64,000 nucleotides of DNA. Origin: Cellulomonas sp. PhB143 (GTDB lineage: Bacteria > Actinomycetota > Actinomycetes > Actinomycetales > Cellulomonadaceae). The DNA lies in contig NZ_RKIJ01000012.1 in assembly GCF_003752595.1 (NCBI RefSeq), forward strand, positions 186,001-250,000, read 5' to 3'. This document shows, in pieces, positions 26,258 to 33,485 of this stretch. Positions within the stretch are counted from its first letter, which is position 1. Every line of letters begins with the position of its first letter. A program made the position numbers and the translations under genes. The notes below the pieces were generated by a model. That model did not search any database. It was not told the DNA's origin and worked only from the letters and a program-made list of their open reading frames with translations.

Positions 26258-26666
26258 GGAGTCACGGCACGAGGAGTCACGGCACGTCAGCGTCTTTGTA
26301 CAATGCTCCCCTGCCGAGGTGTACACGTACGTCGTCGACCCCGCGCACCTGCCCGAGTGGGCCGCCGGGCTCGCGGCGGGCGTCGTGCAGGAGGGCGGCC
26401 GCTGGTTCGCCGACTCGCCGATGGGCCGCGTGGAGATCGCGTTCGCACCCGGGAACGATCTCGGCGTGCTCGACCACGACGTGACGATGCCGGACGGGCG
26501 CGTCACGTCGAACCCGCTGCGGGCCGTCGCGGCGCCCGGGGGCTCCGAGGTGATCTTCACCGTCCGGCGGGCCGGCGCGAGCGACGAGGACTTCGCGCGG
26601 GACGTCGCCGCGGTCCGAGCCGACCTCGAGACGCTGCGCCGCGTCCTCGATGCCCGCCGCCCCTGA
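26247..26666 (+). CDS. SRPBCC-fold protein
   Basis: 139-aa START/SRPBCC-fold protein: VSVFVQCSPAEVYTYVVDPAHLPEWAAGL is the classic opening helix-grip strand (split: VSVFVQCSPAEVYTYV, DPAHLPEWAAGL), followed by a strand series and a C-terminal helix VRADLETLRRVLDA. The only in-frame start is a GTG overlapping the RidA stop. The first codons come from a perfect 15-bp tandem duplication (26256-26285), so the true N-terminus is uncertain. The stop is followed at once by a family A palindrome. Ligand unknown; likely co-transcribed with RidA. Confidence 0.8.
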   Translation: MPPEESRHEESRHVSVFVQCSPAEVYTYVVDPAHLPEWAAGLAAGVVQEGGRWFADSPMGRVEIAFAPGNDLGVLDHDVTMPDGRVTSNPLRAVAAPGGSEVIFTVRRAGASDEDFARDVAAVRADLETLRRVLDARRP

Positions 26667-26732
26667 CCGCCGAGACGTCGAACTCTGCCCCTGGATCCGA
26701 AGGATCAGGGGCAGAGTTCGACATCTCGGCGG
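26667..26732. repeat. Family A extragenic palindrome, copy 3
   Basis: Arms 26667-26693 and 26706-26732, 27 bp with one mismatch. The inner core is AACTCTGCCCC/GGGGCAGAGTT and the apex GATCC-gaa-GGATC, where both sides changed relative to copy 1, a compensatory change. It begins directly after the SRPBCC stop codon and lies between convergent genes, so it is a strong terminator candidate. Confidence 0.88.
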
Positions 26733-26771
26733 ACGGGGCAGGGGTGCGCGGGGCGAGCCGCGCAGCGGGCG

Positions 26772-27305
26772 TCAGAACCCCGCGAGCCGGCGGTAGCCCC
26801 GGTCGTGGAACACGAGCGGGGCCCGCCCGGGCCAGCTCTCGCAGCCGACGACGCGCACGACGACGAGCCGGCTCGACCCGGCCGCGACCCGGTCGACGAC
26901 GTCGGCGTGCAGCCAGGCCGCAGCGCCGTCGATCACCGGCTCCCCGCTCGCCAGAGGCCGCCACCCGCCCGCCGCGAACCGGTCGATGCCGCTCGTCGCG
27001 AACCGGGTGGAGATCTCCTCCTGCCCCTCGGCGAGGAGGCTGATCGCCACCGTGCTCGCCCGCGCGACCAGCGGCCACGAGCTCGAGCCCCGGGCGAGGG
27101 AGAACGCCACCAGCGGCGGCTCGGCGGAGACCGAGATCACCGACGTCGCCGTGAAGCCCGCGACCTGCCCGCCGACCCGCGTCGTGACCACGGCGACGCC
27201 CGCGGGATGGCCGCGGAACACGTCGCGGAACCGGTCCGGCGCGACGCCCGCGGGAGCGGGCACGGGCACCCCCACCAGGACCTCCCGGACGTCGACGGCG
27301 GTCAT
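26772..27305 (-). CDS. Flavin reductase (FMN-binding split-barrel)
   Basis: 177-aa flavin:NAD(P)H reductase-like protein. Motifs: FRDVFRGHPAGVAVVTTRVG, GFTATSVISVSAEPPLVAFS (flavin phosphate region), and a C-terminal GRAPLVFHDRGYRRLAGF. These partner two-component monooxygenases by supplying reduced FMN. It is the last gene of the operon running from 32116 down to here. Its start overlaps the stop of the FMN-reductase gene by four bases (ATGA). Confidence 0.9.
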   Translation of the reverse strand: MTAVDVREVLVGVPVPAPAGVAPDRFRDVFRGHPAGVAVVTTRVGGQVAGFTATSVISVSAEPPLVAFSLARGSSSWPLVARASTVAISLLAEGQEEISTRFATSGIDRFAAGGWRPLASGEPVIDGAAAWLHADVVDRVAAGSSRLVVVRVVGCESWPGRAPLVFHDRGYRRLAGF

Positions 27306-27808
27306 CGCACGAGCTCCCGCCGCGCGAGCGCCCCGGACGCCAGCCAGCCCTCGATGATGTAGCCGGAGGCGGGCAGGTCCGCCTCGAGGACCGTCAGGGC
27401 CGGCGCCACGCTCGCCCCGAGCTCCTCGAGCACGGGGGCGAGGAACCGGTCCCCCGCGGTGAGGTGCCCGTGGCCGGCGGCGACGACCACCGGGACGGCC
27501 CGGACGCCGTCGAGCGCCGCGGGTCCGAACCCGTCGAGAAAGACCTTGAGCAGTCCGGTGTACGCGCCCTTGTAGACGGGCGTCGCGACGACCAGCAGCT
27601 CGGCCGACGCGGCGACGCGGCGAGCGTCGTCGGCAGCCCTGCTCGGCCCGGGCAGCAGCCCGGCCGCGAGGTCCGCGAGCTCGACGACCGTGACCTCGCC
27701 CCCGATCTCGTCGTGGCGGGCGATGCGCCGCGCCGCGTCGAGGGCGAGGGCGGCGGTCCGCGACGGCCGCCGCGGGTTCCCGACCAGCACGACCACGCCC
27801 CCACTCAT
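27302..27808 (-). CDS. NADPH-dependent FMN reductase (flavodoxin fold)
   Basis: 168-aa flavodoxin-fold reductase similar to SsuE/MsuE. Nucleotide region VVVLVGNPRRPSRTAALAL, then ELLVVATPVYKGAYTGLLKV (flavin-contact loop), and a C-terminal DLPASGYIIEGWLASG. It likely provides reduced FMN to the adjacent monooxygenase. The start at 27808 overlaps the monooxygenase stop by four bases, and its own stop overlaps the flavin-reductase start by four bases. Having two distinct reductases in one operon is unusual. Confidence 0.88.
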   Translation of the reverse strand: MSGGVVVLVGNPRRPSRTAALALDAARRIARHDEIGGEVTVVELADLAAGLLPGPSRAADDARRVAASAELLVVATPVYKGAYTGLLKVFLDGFGPAALDGVRAVPVVVAAGHGHLTAGDRFLAPVLEELGASVAPALTVLEADLPASGYIIEGWLASGALARRELVR

Positions 27809-29187
27809 CGGACGTCCTCCGGCGTCGGGCGCCCGGCGGGCGCAGCGCTCTCGGCCCGCTCGGCGCGCTCGGCCCGCGCGTCCGGGACCTCCAGCCCGAG
27901 GTGCTCGCGCAGCGTCGAGCCCTCGTACTCGGTGCGGAACAGCCCGCGCCGCTGCAGGATCGGCACGACCTCGTCGGCGAACACCTCGAACCCGCTCGGC
28001 AGCAGCGGGGGCATGACGTTGAACCCGTCGGCAGCGCCCGAGCGGAACCACTCCTCGATGGTGTCGGCCACCTGCACCGGGGTCCCGACCACGACGCGGT
28101 GCCCGCGCGCCCCGGCGAGGCGGCGCAGCAGCTCGCGCACCGTCGGACGCTCCCGCCGGACGATGTCCGCGACGACCTGGAGCCGGCTCGCCCGGTTGTC
28201 CGTGACCGTGCCGGCGTCCGCGAACGCCTCGAGGGGCACGGGGTCGTCGAGGTCGAGGGAACCGAGGTCGACGTGGAACGACCCGAGCTGGGCCGCGGCC
28301 GCGCCGAGCACGACGAGATCGTCGATCTCCTTCTCGAGCGACCTCGCCTCCTCCTCCGTCGAGCCGATCACGGGGCTGATGCCCGGCAGGATCGCGACGC
28401 GCGCCGGGTCGCGCCCCTCGCGCAGCACGCTGCGCTTGACGTCGGCGTAGAACGCCTGGGCGTCCTCGATCCGCTGGTGCGCGGTGAAGATCGCCTCCGC
28501 CCAGCGCGCGGCGAACGCCCGCCCGGTGTTGGACGCGCCGGCCTGCACGAGCACGGGCCGGCCCTGCGGGGTGCGGGGAACCGTCAGCGCGCCCGCGACC
28601 CGGACGTGCTCGCCGACGAACGCGGCCGGGTGGATCCGTGCCGGGTCGGCGTAGCGGCCGGACTCACGGTCGAGCAGGATCGCGTCCTCGTCCCACGAGT
28701 CCCACAGCCGCGTCACGGCGGTGAGCACCTCGTCCGCGCGTGCGTAGCGGACCTCCGGGTCGGGGTGGGCCGCGAGCCCGAAGTTCCCCGCGGCGTCGGG
28801 CGCCGACGTCGTCACCACGTTCCAGCCCGCGCGACCGTTGCTGAGGTGGTCCAGCGAGGCGAACGACCGGGCGAGCGTGTACGGGTCGCCGTAGGTGGTC
28901 GACGCGGTCGCCACGAGCCCGACCCGCTCGGTGCGCGAGGCGATGGCGGCGAGCGTGAGGATCGGGTCGAGCGTGCCCGCCGAGGTGTGCTCGGGGCTGC
29001 CCAGGGCGGGCCAGTCCGCGAAGAACACGGAGTCGAACCGGGCGGCCTCGGCCCGCTGCGCGAGCTCGACGTAGTACTCGGCGTCGAACAGGCGCTCGGG
29101 CCGGGTCGAGGGGTGGCGCCACGCGGCCGCGTGGTGGCCGGACGGGTAGATGAAGAGGTTCAGGTGCAGGGAGGGCTGGACGGTCAT
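27805..29187 (-). CDS. FMN-dependent LLM-class monooxygenase (NtaA/SnaA/DszA type)
   Basis: 460-aa monooxygenase. Motifs of the group: HLNLFIYPSGHHAAAWRHP, FDSVFFADWPALG, HLSNGRAGWNVVTTSAPDAA, and VLVQAGASNTGRAFAARWAE. The long C-terminal part with VVGTPVQVADTIEEWFRSG is typical. These enzymes use FMNH2 and O2 on substrates such as chelators, sulfones and sulfonates. With the sulfonate-type transporter and two reductases, organosulfur desulfonation is inferred; the actual substrate is unknown. Confidence 0.9.
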   Translation of the reverse strand: MTVQPSLHLNLFIYPSGHHAAAWRHPSTRPERLFDAEYYVELAQRAEAARFDSVFFADWPALGSPEHTSAGTLDPILTLAAIASRTERVGLVATASTTYGDPYTLARSFASLDHLSNGRAGWNVVTTSAPDAAGNFGLAAHPDPEVRYARADEVLTAVTRLWDSWDEDAILLDRESGRYADPARIHPAAFVGEHVRVAGALTVPRTPQGRPVLVQAGASNTGRAFAARWAEAIFTAHQRIEDAQAFYADVKRSVLREGRDPARVAILPGISPVIGSTEEEARSLEKEIDDLVVLGAAAAQLGSFHVDLGSLDLDDPVPLEAFADAGTVTDNRASRLQVVADIVRRERPTVRELLRRLAGARGHRVVVGTPVQVADTIEEWFRSGAADGFNVMPPLLPSGFEVFADEVVPILQRRGLFRTEYEGSTLREHLGLEVPDARAERAERAESAAPAGRPTPEDVR

Positions 29188-29243
29188 GGTGGCCTCTCGG
29201 GCTCGGGACGGACGACGACGGTCGGCAGGTCGGGCGGCGGCGC

Positions 29244-29262
29244 GGCGGCCTTCAGGGCCGCC
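29244..29262 (-). terminator. Hairpin over the permease stop codon
   Basis: GGCGGCC (29244-29250) and GGCCGCC (29256-29262) form a 7-bp stem with a 5-base loop that contains the permease stop codon. No U-tract. It could cause partial termination or mark an RNA-processing point between transporter and enzyme genes. Confidence 0.4.
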
Positions 29263-30133
29263 AGCGCATGAGGCGGCGCTCGACGAGCACGAGGCCGCCG
29301 TTGATGGCGACGCCGACGATCGCGATGGCGAGGATCCCCGCGTACATCTGGGAGATCTGGAAGTTGAACTGCATCGCGGTGATGTAGTAGCCGAGCCCGC
29401 TGCGCGCCCCGACCATCTCCGCGGCGATGAGCACGAGGATCGAGCCCGTGGCCGCCATCCGGATGCCGGTGAACATGGTCGGGACGGCCGCGGGCAGGAC
29501 GACCTTGCGGAAGAGCTGGGTGCCGCGCAGCCCGAGCGACCGGGCCGAGCGGACGAGGAGCCCGTCCACCGACCGCACGCCGGCGATGGTGCTGAGCAGG
29601 ACGGGGAAGGTGCAGGCGAAGGCGACGATCGCGATCTTCGACGACTCCCCGATCCCGAGGATCAGGATGAACACGGGCAGCAGCGCGAGCGCGGCCGTGT
29701 TGCGGAACACCTCGAAGAACGGGCTGAGGTACTGCGCCGCGCGGCTCGACCAGCCGATGACCAGGCCGAGCGGGATGCCGACCGCGAGCGCGATCGAGAA
29801 CCCCGCGCCAGCCCGCACCAGGCTGGCGCCGGCGTTCGTCGCGAGCGTCCCGTCGGCCACGAGACCGGCGAAGGTCTGCGCGACCTGGGTGAACGGCGGG
29901 AGGAACACGGGGTCGACCCACCCGAGGCGGGGCGCGAGCTCCCACAGGACCAGGAACGCGAGGAGCGCGACGGAGGCGCGTGCCGCCCGCGCCGCCCCGG
30001 AGCGCAGCCGCCGGCCGGCCGGGGCCAGCCGCGCCACGTCGTGCACCGAGCGCCGCCCCAGCGTGGGCGGGTCGGCGAAGGCGGGGGCATCGGGCGGCGC
30101 GACGGCCGGGCGGGTCTCGAGGGCGCTAGACAT
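29252..30133 (-). CDS. ABC transporter permease (SsuC/TauC type)
   Basis: 293-aa permease of the nitrate/sulfonate/taurine class. About six hydrophobic helices follow an Arg/Pro-rich cytoplasmic head. The EAA-type loop is RSARSLGLRGTQLFRKVVLPAAVPTMF (split: RSARSLGLRGTQLF, KVVLPAAVPTMF). The start overlaps the ATPase stop by 8 bases. It ends 64 bases before the monooxygenase gene, with a hairpin over its stop codon. Confidence 0.92.
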   Translation of the reverse strand: MSSALETRPAVAPPDAPAFADPPTLGRRSVHDVARLAPAGRRLRSGAARAARASVALLAFLVLWELAPRLGWVDPVFLPPFTQVAQTFAGLVADGTLATNAGASLVRAGAGFSIALAVGIPLGLVIGWSSRAAQYLSPFFEVFRNTAALALLPVFILILGIGESSKIAIVAFACTFPVLLSTIAGVRSVDGLLVRSARSLGLRGTQLFRKVVLPAAVPTMFTGIRMAATGSILVLIAAEMVGARSGLGYYITAMQFNFQISQMYAGILAIAIVGVAINGGLVLVERRLMRWRP

Positions 30134-30986
30134 GGGCCACCTCCAGGGTGCGGGTCGGTGCGGCCGGGCCGGCGGGAGCGGGGTCCGGGACCTGGTCCGC
30201 CGGGTCCGCGGCGTGCAGCGCCTCCCACACGCGGTGGCGCAGCGCGACGAACTCGGGCGTCGAGCGCAGGTCCGTGACGCCGTCGGGCGCCGGGAGGTCC
30301 GCGTCGACGACGGCGCGGATCCGGCCCGGCCGCGGGGTGAGCACGACGACGCGCTGACCGAGGTAGACGGCCTCGTCGATGCCGTGCGTGATGAAGACGA
30401 TCGTCTTGTCGGTCGCGCGCCAGATGCGCAGGAGCTCGTCCTGCAGCGACTCGCGGGTCTGGGCGTCGAGCGCGGCGAACGGCTCGTCCATCAGCAGGAC
30501 CTCCGGGTCGTACGCGAGGCTGCGGGCGATCGCGACCCGCTGCTTCATGCCGCCCGAGAGCTCGTGGGGGTAGCGGCTCTCGAAGCCGGTCAGGCCGACC
30601 AGGTCCAGGTGCTCCCGGGCGATCGCGCCCCGCCGCCTGCGCGGGACGCCCTTGGCCTCCAGCCCGAGCTCGACGTTCGCCTGCGCGGTGCGCCACGGCA
30701 GGAGCGCGTACTGCTGGAAGACGATGCCGCGATCGAGACCGGGGCCGCGGATCTCGCGCCCGTGCACCTCGATCGTGCCGCTGGTCGGGGTGCTGAGTCC
30801 CGCGACCATGTCGAGCAGGGTCGACTTGCCGCACCCCGAGGGCCCGACGACGGTCAGCAGCTCTCCGGCACCGACGTCGAGGTCCAGCTCGCTCAGCGCG
30901 GTCAGCGTTCCCCCGCCCCGGACGGGGAACTCCTTGGTGACCGAGGCGAACCGGAGCCCGGACGTGGTGGGCGCGAGCGCGCTCAC
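30126..30986 (-). CDS. ABC transporter ATP-binding protein (SsuB/TauB type)
   Basis: 286-aa ATPase. Walker A GPSGCGKSTLL, Q-loop FQQYALLPWRT, signature LSGGMKQRVAIARSLA, Walker B VLLMDEPFAALD, H-loop VFITHGIDEAV. The C-terminal extension is Pro/Ala-rich. The GTG start at 30986 overlaps the stop of the binding-protein gene (GTGA). It energises uptake with the neighbouring permease. Confidence 0.94.
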   Translation of the reverse strand: MSALAPTTSGLRFASVTKEFPVRGGGTLTALSELDLDVGAGELLTVVGPSGCGKSTLLDMVAGLSTPTSGTIEVHGREIRGPGLDRGIVFQQYALLPWRTAQANVELGLEAKGVPRRRRGAIAREHLDLVGLTGFESRYPHELSGGMKQRVAIARSLAYDPEVLLMDEPFAALDAQTRESLQDELLRIWRATDKTIVFITHGIDEAVYLGQRVVVLTPRPGRIRAVVDADLPAPDGVTDLRSTPEFVALRHRVWEALHAADPADQVPDPAPAGPAAPTRTLEVAHV

Positions 30987-32116
30987 GAGGCGACCTTCTC
31001 GCCGTCGGGCCCGGAGTCCGCCGGATAGGTGCCGTTCGCGTACGGGTTGAAGTCGTTCGTGAAGAGGTCGTCCGGGTCGATCTGCCCCTTCGTGAGCTGG
31101 CCGTCCTTGACGAGCCAGTCGACCCAGATGCTGATCTCGTCCGGGTCGATGACACCACCCGCGGCGGGGATCGAGGAGGACTTCCAGTAGTCGACGTACG
31201 TGGTCGGCTCGCCGCGACCGCGCTCGGTGAGGATCGTGCGGAAGCGGTCCTGGACCTCGTCGACCGGTGTGGTCTGGGCCCAGCGGATCGCGCGCGCCGT
31301 GCCTTGCACGAAGTCGCGCACCGCGTCCTCGTGCTCCGCGACGAAGTCGTCCCGGAAGACGATCGAGCCGAGAGCGAACGAGTCGAAGAGCTCGTCCTCC
31401 GTGAACAGCGGGGTCACGCCACCGTGGTCGACGGCGATGTCCTGCAGGACGTTGGGCAGCGCGGCCACGTCGATCTGCTTCTGGCGCAGCGCCTGCTCGG
31501 TGTTGGCGGGCGGGACGACGACGAGCTGGACCTTGTCGATCTCGTCGCGGGTCAGGCCGCCGCGGGCGAGCCACTCGCGCAGGACGAACTCGTACTCCCC
31601 GCCGAGGGTGTTGACGCCGACCTTCGTGCCGATGAGGTCCTTCGGCTCCGTGATCGGGCTGCCGGCGAGCGTGTAGTAGCCGGTCGCCGTCTTGTCGTCG
31701 GCGCCGTAGTAGGAGACGACGGACGTGATCTTGGCGCCCGAGGCCGCGAGGTTGGCGATCGCGCCGTTGAACGCGTTGCCGTAGTCGGTGTCCCCCGTGA
31801 CGGCGGCCTGGATGGACGCCGGCCCGCTCGTCGAGTCCCCGACCCATTCGAGGTCGACGTCGGTGAAGTAGCCGAGGTCCTGGGCGAGCTCGGGGTAGGT
31901 CACGGAGCCGGCGGAGCCCTGGTAGCGCAGGGTGGTGGTCCCGTCGGCGCCGGAGCCGGAGGTGGTCGCGGCGTCGGCCGTCCCGCAGGCGGAGAGGCCG
32001 GCGGCGAGGGCGACGGCGGCCGCGGAGGCCGCGACGGCGCGCAGGGTGCGGACGCCGGCGGCGGGCGCCGTGCGGGGGGTCCGGGAGGTCGGCGAGGTGT
32101 CCGTGATCGGTGTCAT
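30983..32116 (-). CDS. Sulfonate/nitrate-type ABC substrate-binding lipoprotein
   Basis: 377-aa binding protein of the SsuA/TauA type. The lipobox LSAC places the lipidated Cys at residue 44 after an unusually long, Thr/Pro-rich N-region. The mature part has TTLRYQGSAGSVTYPELAQD, YGNAFNGAIANLAASGAKI, IGTKVGVNTLGGEYEFVL, and ALRQKQIDVAALPNVLQ, all usual for the family. First gene of the operon. The promoter region upstream has a palindrome (32135-32151). Confidence 0.9.
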   Translation of the reverse strand: MTPITDTSPTSRTPRTAPAAGVRTLRAVAASAAAVALAAGLSACGTADAATTSGSGADGTTTLRYQGSAGSVTYPELAQDLGYFTDVDLEWVGDSTSGPASIQAAVTGDTDYGNAFNGAIANLAASGAKITSVVSYYGADDKTATGYYTLAGSPITEPKDLIGTKVGVNTLGGEYEFVLREWLARGGLTRDEIDKVQLVVVPPANTEQALRQKQIDVAALPNVLQDIAVDHGGVTPLFTEDELFDSFALGSIVFRDDFVAEHEDAVRDFVQGTARAIRWAQTTPVDEVQDRFRTILTERGRGEPTTYVDYWKSSSIPAAGGVIDPDEISIWVDWLVKDGQLTKGQIDPDDLFTNDFNPYANGTYPADSGPDGEKVAS

Positions 32117-32134
32117 GGCTCGACTGTAGGTTTG

Positions 32135-32151
32135 TTGAGTGCTTTGCTCAA
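32135..32151. promoter_or_regulatory. Palindrome upstream of the organosulfur operon
   Basis: TTGAG-tgctttg-CTCAA, extended by matched G/C in the spacer (TTGAGTGCTTTGCTCAA). It lies 19 bases upstream of the binding-protein start and 80 bases past the end of the Rrf2 gene. It is a plausible Rrf2 or CysB-like site in this operon's promoter. Confidence 0.5.
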
Positions 32152-32232
32152 GAAGCGTTCCGTCCAGCGACCCGATGTAACGCGTGAGGTGTCAGCGGGG
32201 GGTCAGCGGGGGCTAGCGGGGCGCCGGCGAGG

Positions 32233-32736
32233 TCAGGAGGGGCGGCGCACGCCCGCCCGCTCCGTGTCGCGCCCGTGCGGCCGGGTGGCCCACGCGCCGT
32301 CGTCCGCCAGGAGCGACGCGGCGGGCTCGGGGAGCCGGCCGGACGCGACGTCCTCGAGGGTGACGGTGTCCAGGACGCTGCGCAGGGACGCGCGCAGCGC
32401 GACCCACACGTCCCGGACGGCGGTGGCGCGACCCTCGTACTCGACGGACTCCACCAGCCGGCCGCCGACCGTGGCGAGCGGCCCGTCGATCGCCCGGATC
32501 ACGTCCGCCACCACGATCTCGGACGCCGGGGCCGCGAGCCGGGTGCCGCCGTCGGCCCCGCGCCGGCTCTCCACGATGCCCGCCTGCTTGAGGGTGTTGA
32601 GGATGCCCAGCACGTACGCGAGGGAGACGCCCTGGGCGCTCGAGAGCTCGTCGGCCTTGACGTAGCCGCCCTCGCCGCGGGCGGCGAGCTCGACGCAGAG
32701 CCGGACGGCGTAGTCGACCTTCGCGGTGATGCGCAC
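32233..32736 (-). CDS. Rrf2-family transcriptional regulator
   Basis: 167-aa regulator. Motifs: MRITAKVDYAVRLCVELAA (helix 1), AQGVSLAYVLGILNTLKQAG (recognition region), VESRRGADGGTRLAAPASEI (wing). The three clustered Cys residues of iron-sulfur Rrf2 proteins are absent; only one Cys is present (residue 14). This points to a CymR-like, cluster-free member, a class known for sulfur control. Its place upstream of the sulfonate-type operon, in the same direction, supports that role. Promoter not resolved. Confidence 0.88.
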   Translation of the reverse strand: MRITAKVDYAVRLCVELAARGEGGYVKADELSSAQGVSLAYVLGILNTLKQAGIVESRRGADGGTRLAAPASEIVVADVIRAIDGPLATVGGRLVESVEYEGRATAVRDVWVALRASLRSVLDTVTLEDVASGRLPEPAASLLADDGAWATRPHGRDTERAGVRRPS

Positions 32737-32760
32737 GGCACCAGTCTCCCACCGGGAGAT

Positions 32761-32826
32761 CCGCCGAGACGTCGAGCTATGCCCCTGAACTGGCAGATCT
32801 CGGGGCGGAATTCGACGTCTCGGCGG
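32761..32826. repeat. Family A extragenic palindrome, copy 4 (degenerate centre)
   Basis: Perfect outer arms CCGCCGAGACGTCGA (32761-32775) and TCGACGTCTCGGCGG (32812-32826). The centre has diverged: only GCCCC (32781-32785) and GGGGC (32802-32806) still pair well. It lies between the Rrf2 start and the 3' end of the next MarR gene. Confidence 0.75.
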
Positions 32827-32859
32827 GCGAGCGCGGGCGAGGGCGGGCGAGGGCGGGCG

Positions 32860-33393
32860 TCAGGCGTCGGCCGACGACGCCGTCCCCGGCCGACGCTCCT
32901 GCACCGCCGCGCCGTAGGCCGTCACGAACCCCTCGAGGAGCTCGAGGAACTGCCCGGCGCCGTCGTCGCCCAGCGCCGCGAGGCCCTGCTCGAAGGCCCC
33001 GAGCGCGCTGACGATGTCCGTCTCGAAGGTGCGCAGCCCGTCGTCGGTGGGCTCGATCAGCCAGGCCGCGCGGCCCGGCTCCCGGTAGCGGCGCAGGATC
33101 CCCTCGGCCAGCGCGACGTGCACCTGCCGGTTCACGGTCGACTGCTCGAGCCGGAGCGTCTCGGAGATCTCGCGCAGCGTGCGGGGCCGGCGGTCGGCGA
33201 ACATCCACAGCAGCCGCAGGTCGGCCGTCCCGAGCGCGGCGTTCTGCTCGGAGACCCGCTGATGCTGGCCGAGGACCATGAGCATCCCCGCGACGGCGCG
33301 GTCCCTCCCGGTGCCCGGAGCGGTCCACGCCTCGTCCGCGCCCGTCCCGTCCGTGCCGGCCTCGCCCCTCGGCTGGGTGCTCGTCACCGTCAT
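32860..33393 (-). CDS. MarR-family regulator of the MFS pump
   Basis: MarR-type protein (177 aa from ATG 33393). HTH: RTLREISETLRLEQSTVNRQV (split RTLREISETLR, LEQSTVNRQVHVAL), wing RRYREPGRAAWLIEPTDDG. The ATG directly abuts an AGGAGG, so the GTG two codons later (33387), with a six-base spacer, may be the true start. It is divergent from the MFS gene and two perfect palindromes lie between them. Likely drug- or metabolite-responsive repressor. Confidence 0.88.
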   Translation of the reverse strand: MTVTSTQPRGEAGTDGTGADEAWTAPGTGRDRAVAGMLMVLGQHQRVSEQNAALGTADLRLLWMFADRRPRTLREISETLRLEQSTVNRQVHVALAEGILRRYREPGRAAWLIEPTDDGLRTFETDIVSALGAFEQGLAALGDDGAGQFLELLEGFVTAYGAAVQERRPGTASSADA

Positions 33394-33427
33394 CCTCCTC
33401 GTCGACCTGGACGCAGCCGTCCCCGAG

Positions 33428-33463
33428 TGTGTAGTATACACAGGTACTTGTGTAGGTTACACA
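33428..33463. promoter_or_regulatory. Twin MarR operators
   Basis: TGTGTA-gta-TACACA (33428-33442) and TGTGTA-ggt-TACACA (33449-33463) are perfect 6-3-6 palindromes 21 bases apart, two helical turns, so two dimers would bind the same DNA face. They sit between the MarR and MFS starts. The second site ends 22 bases before the MFS ATG. Confidence 0.8.
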
Positions 33464-33485
33464 TCTCCCACCGGACAGGACCACG

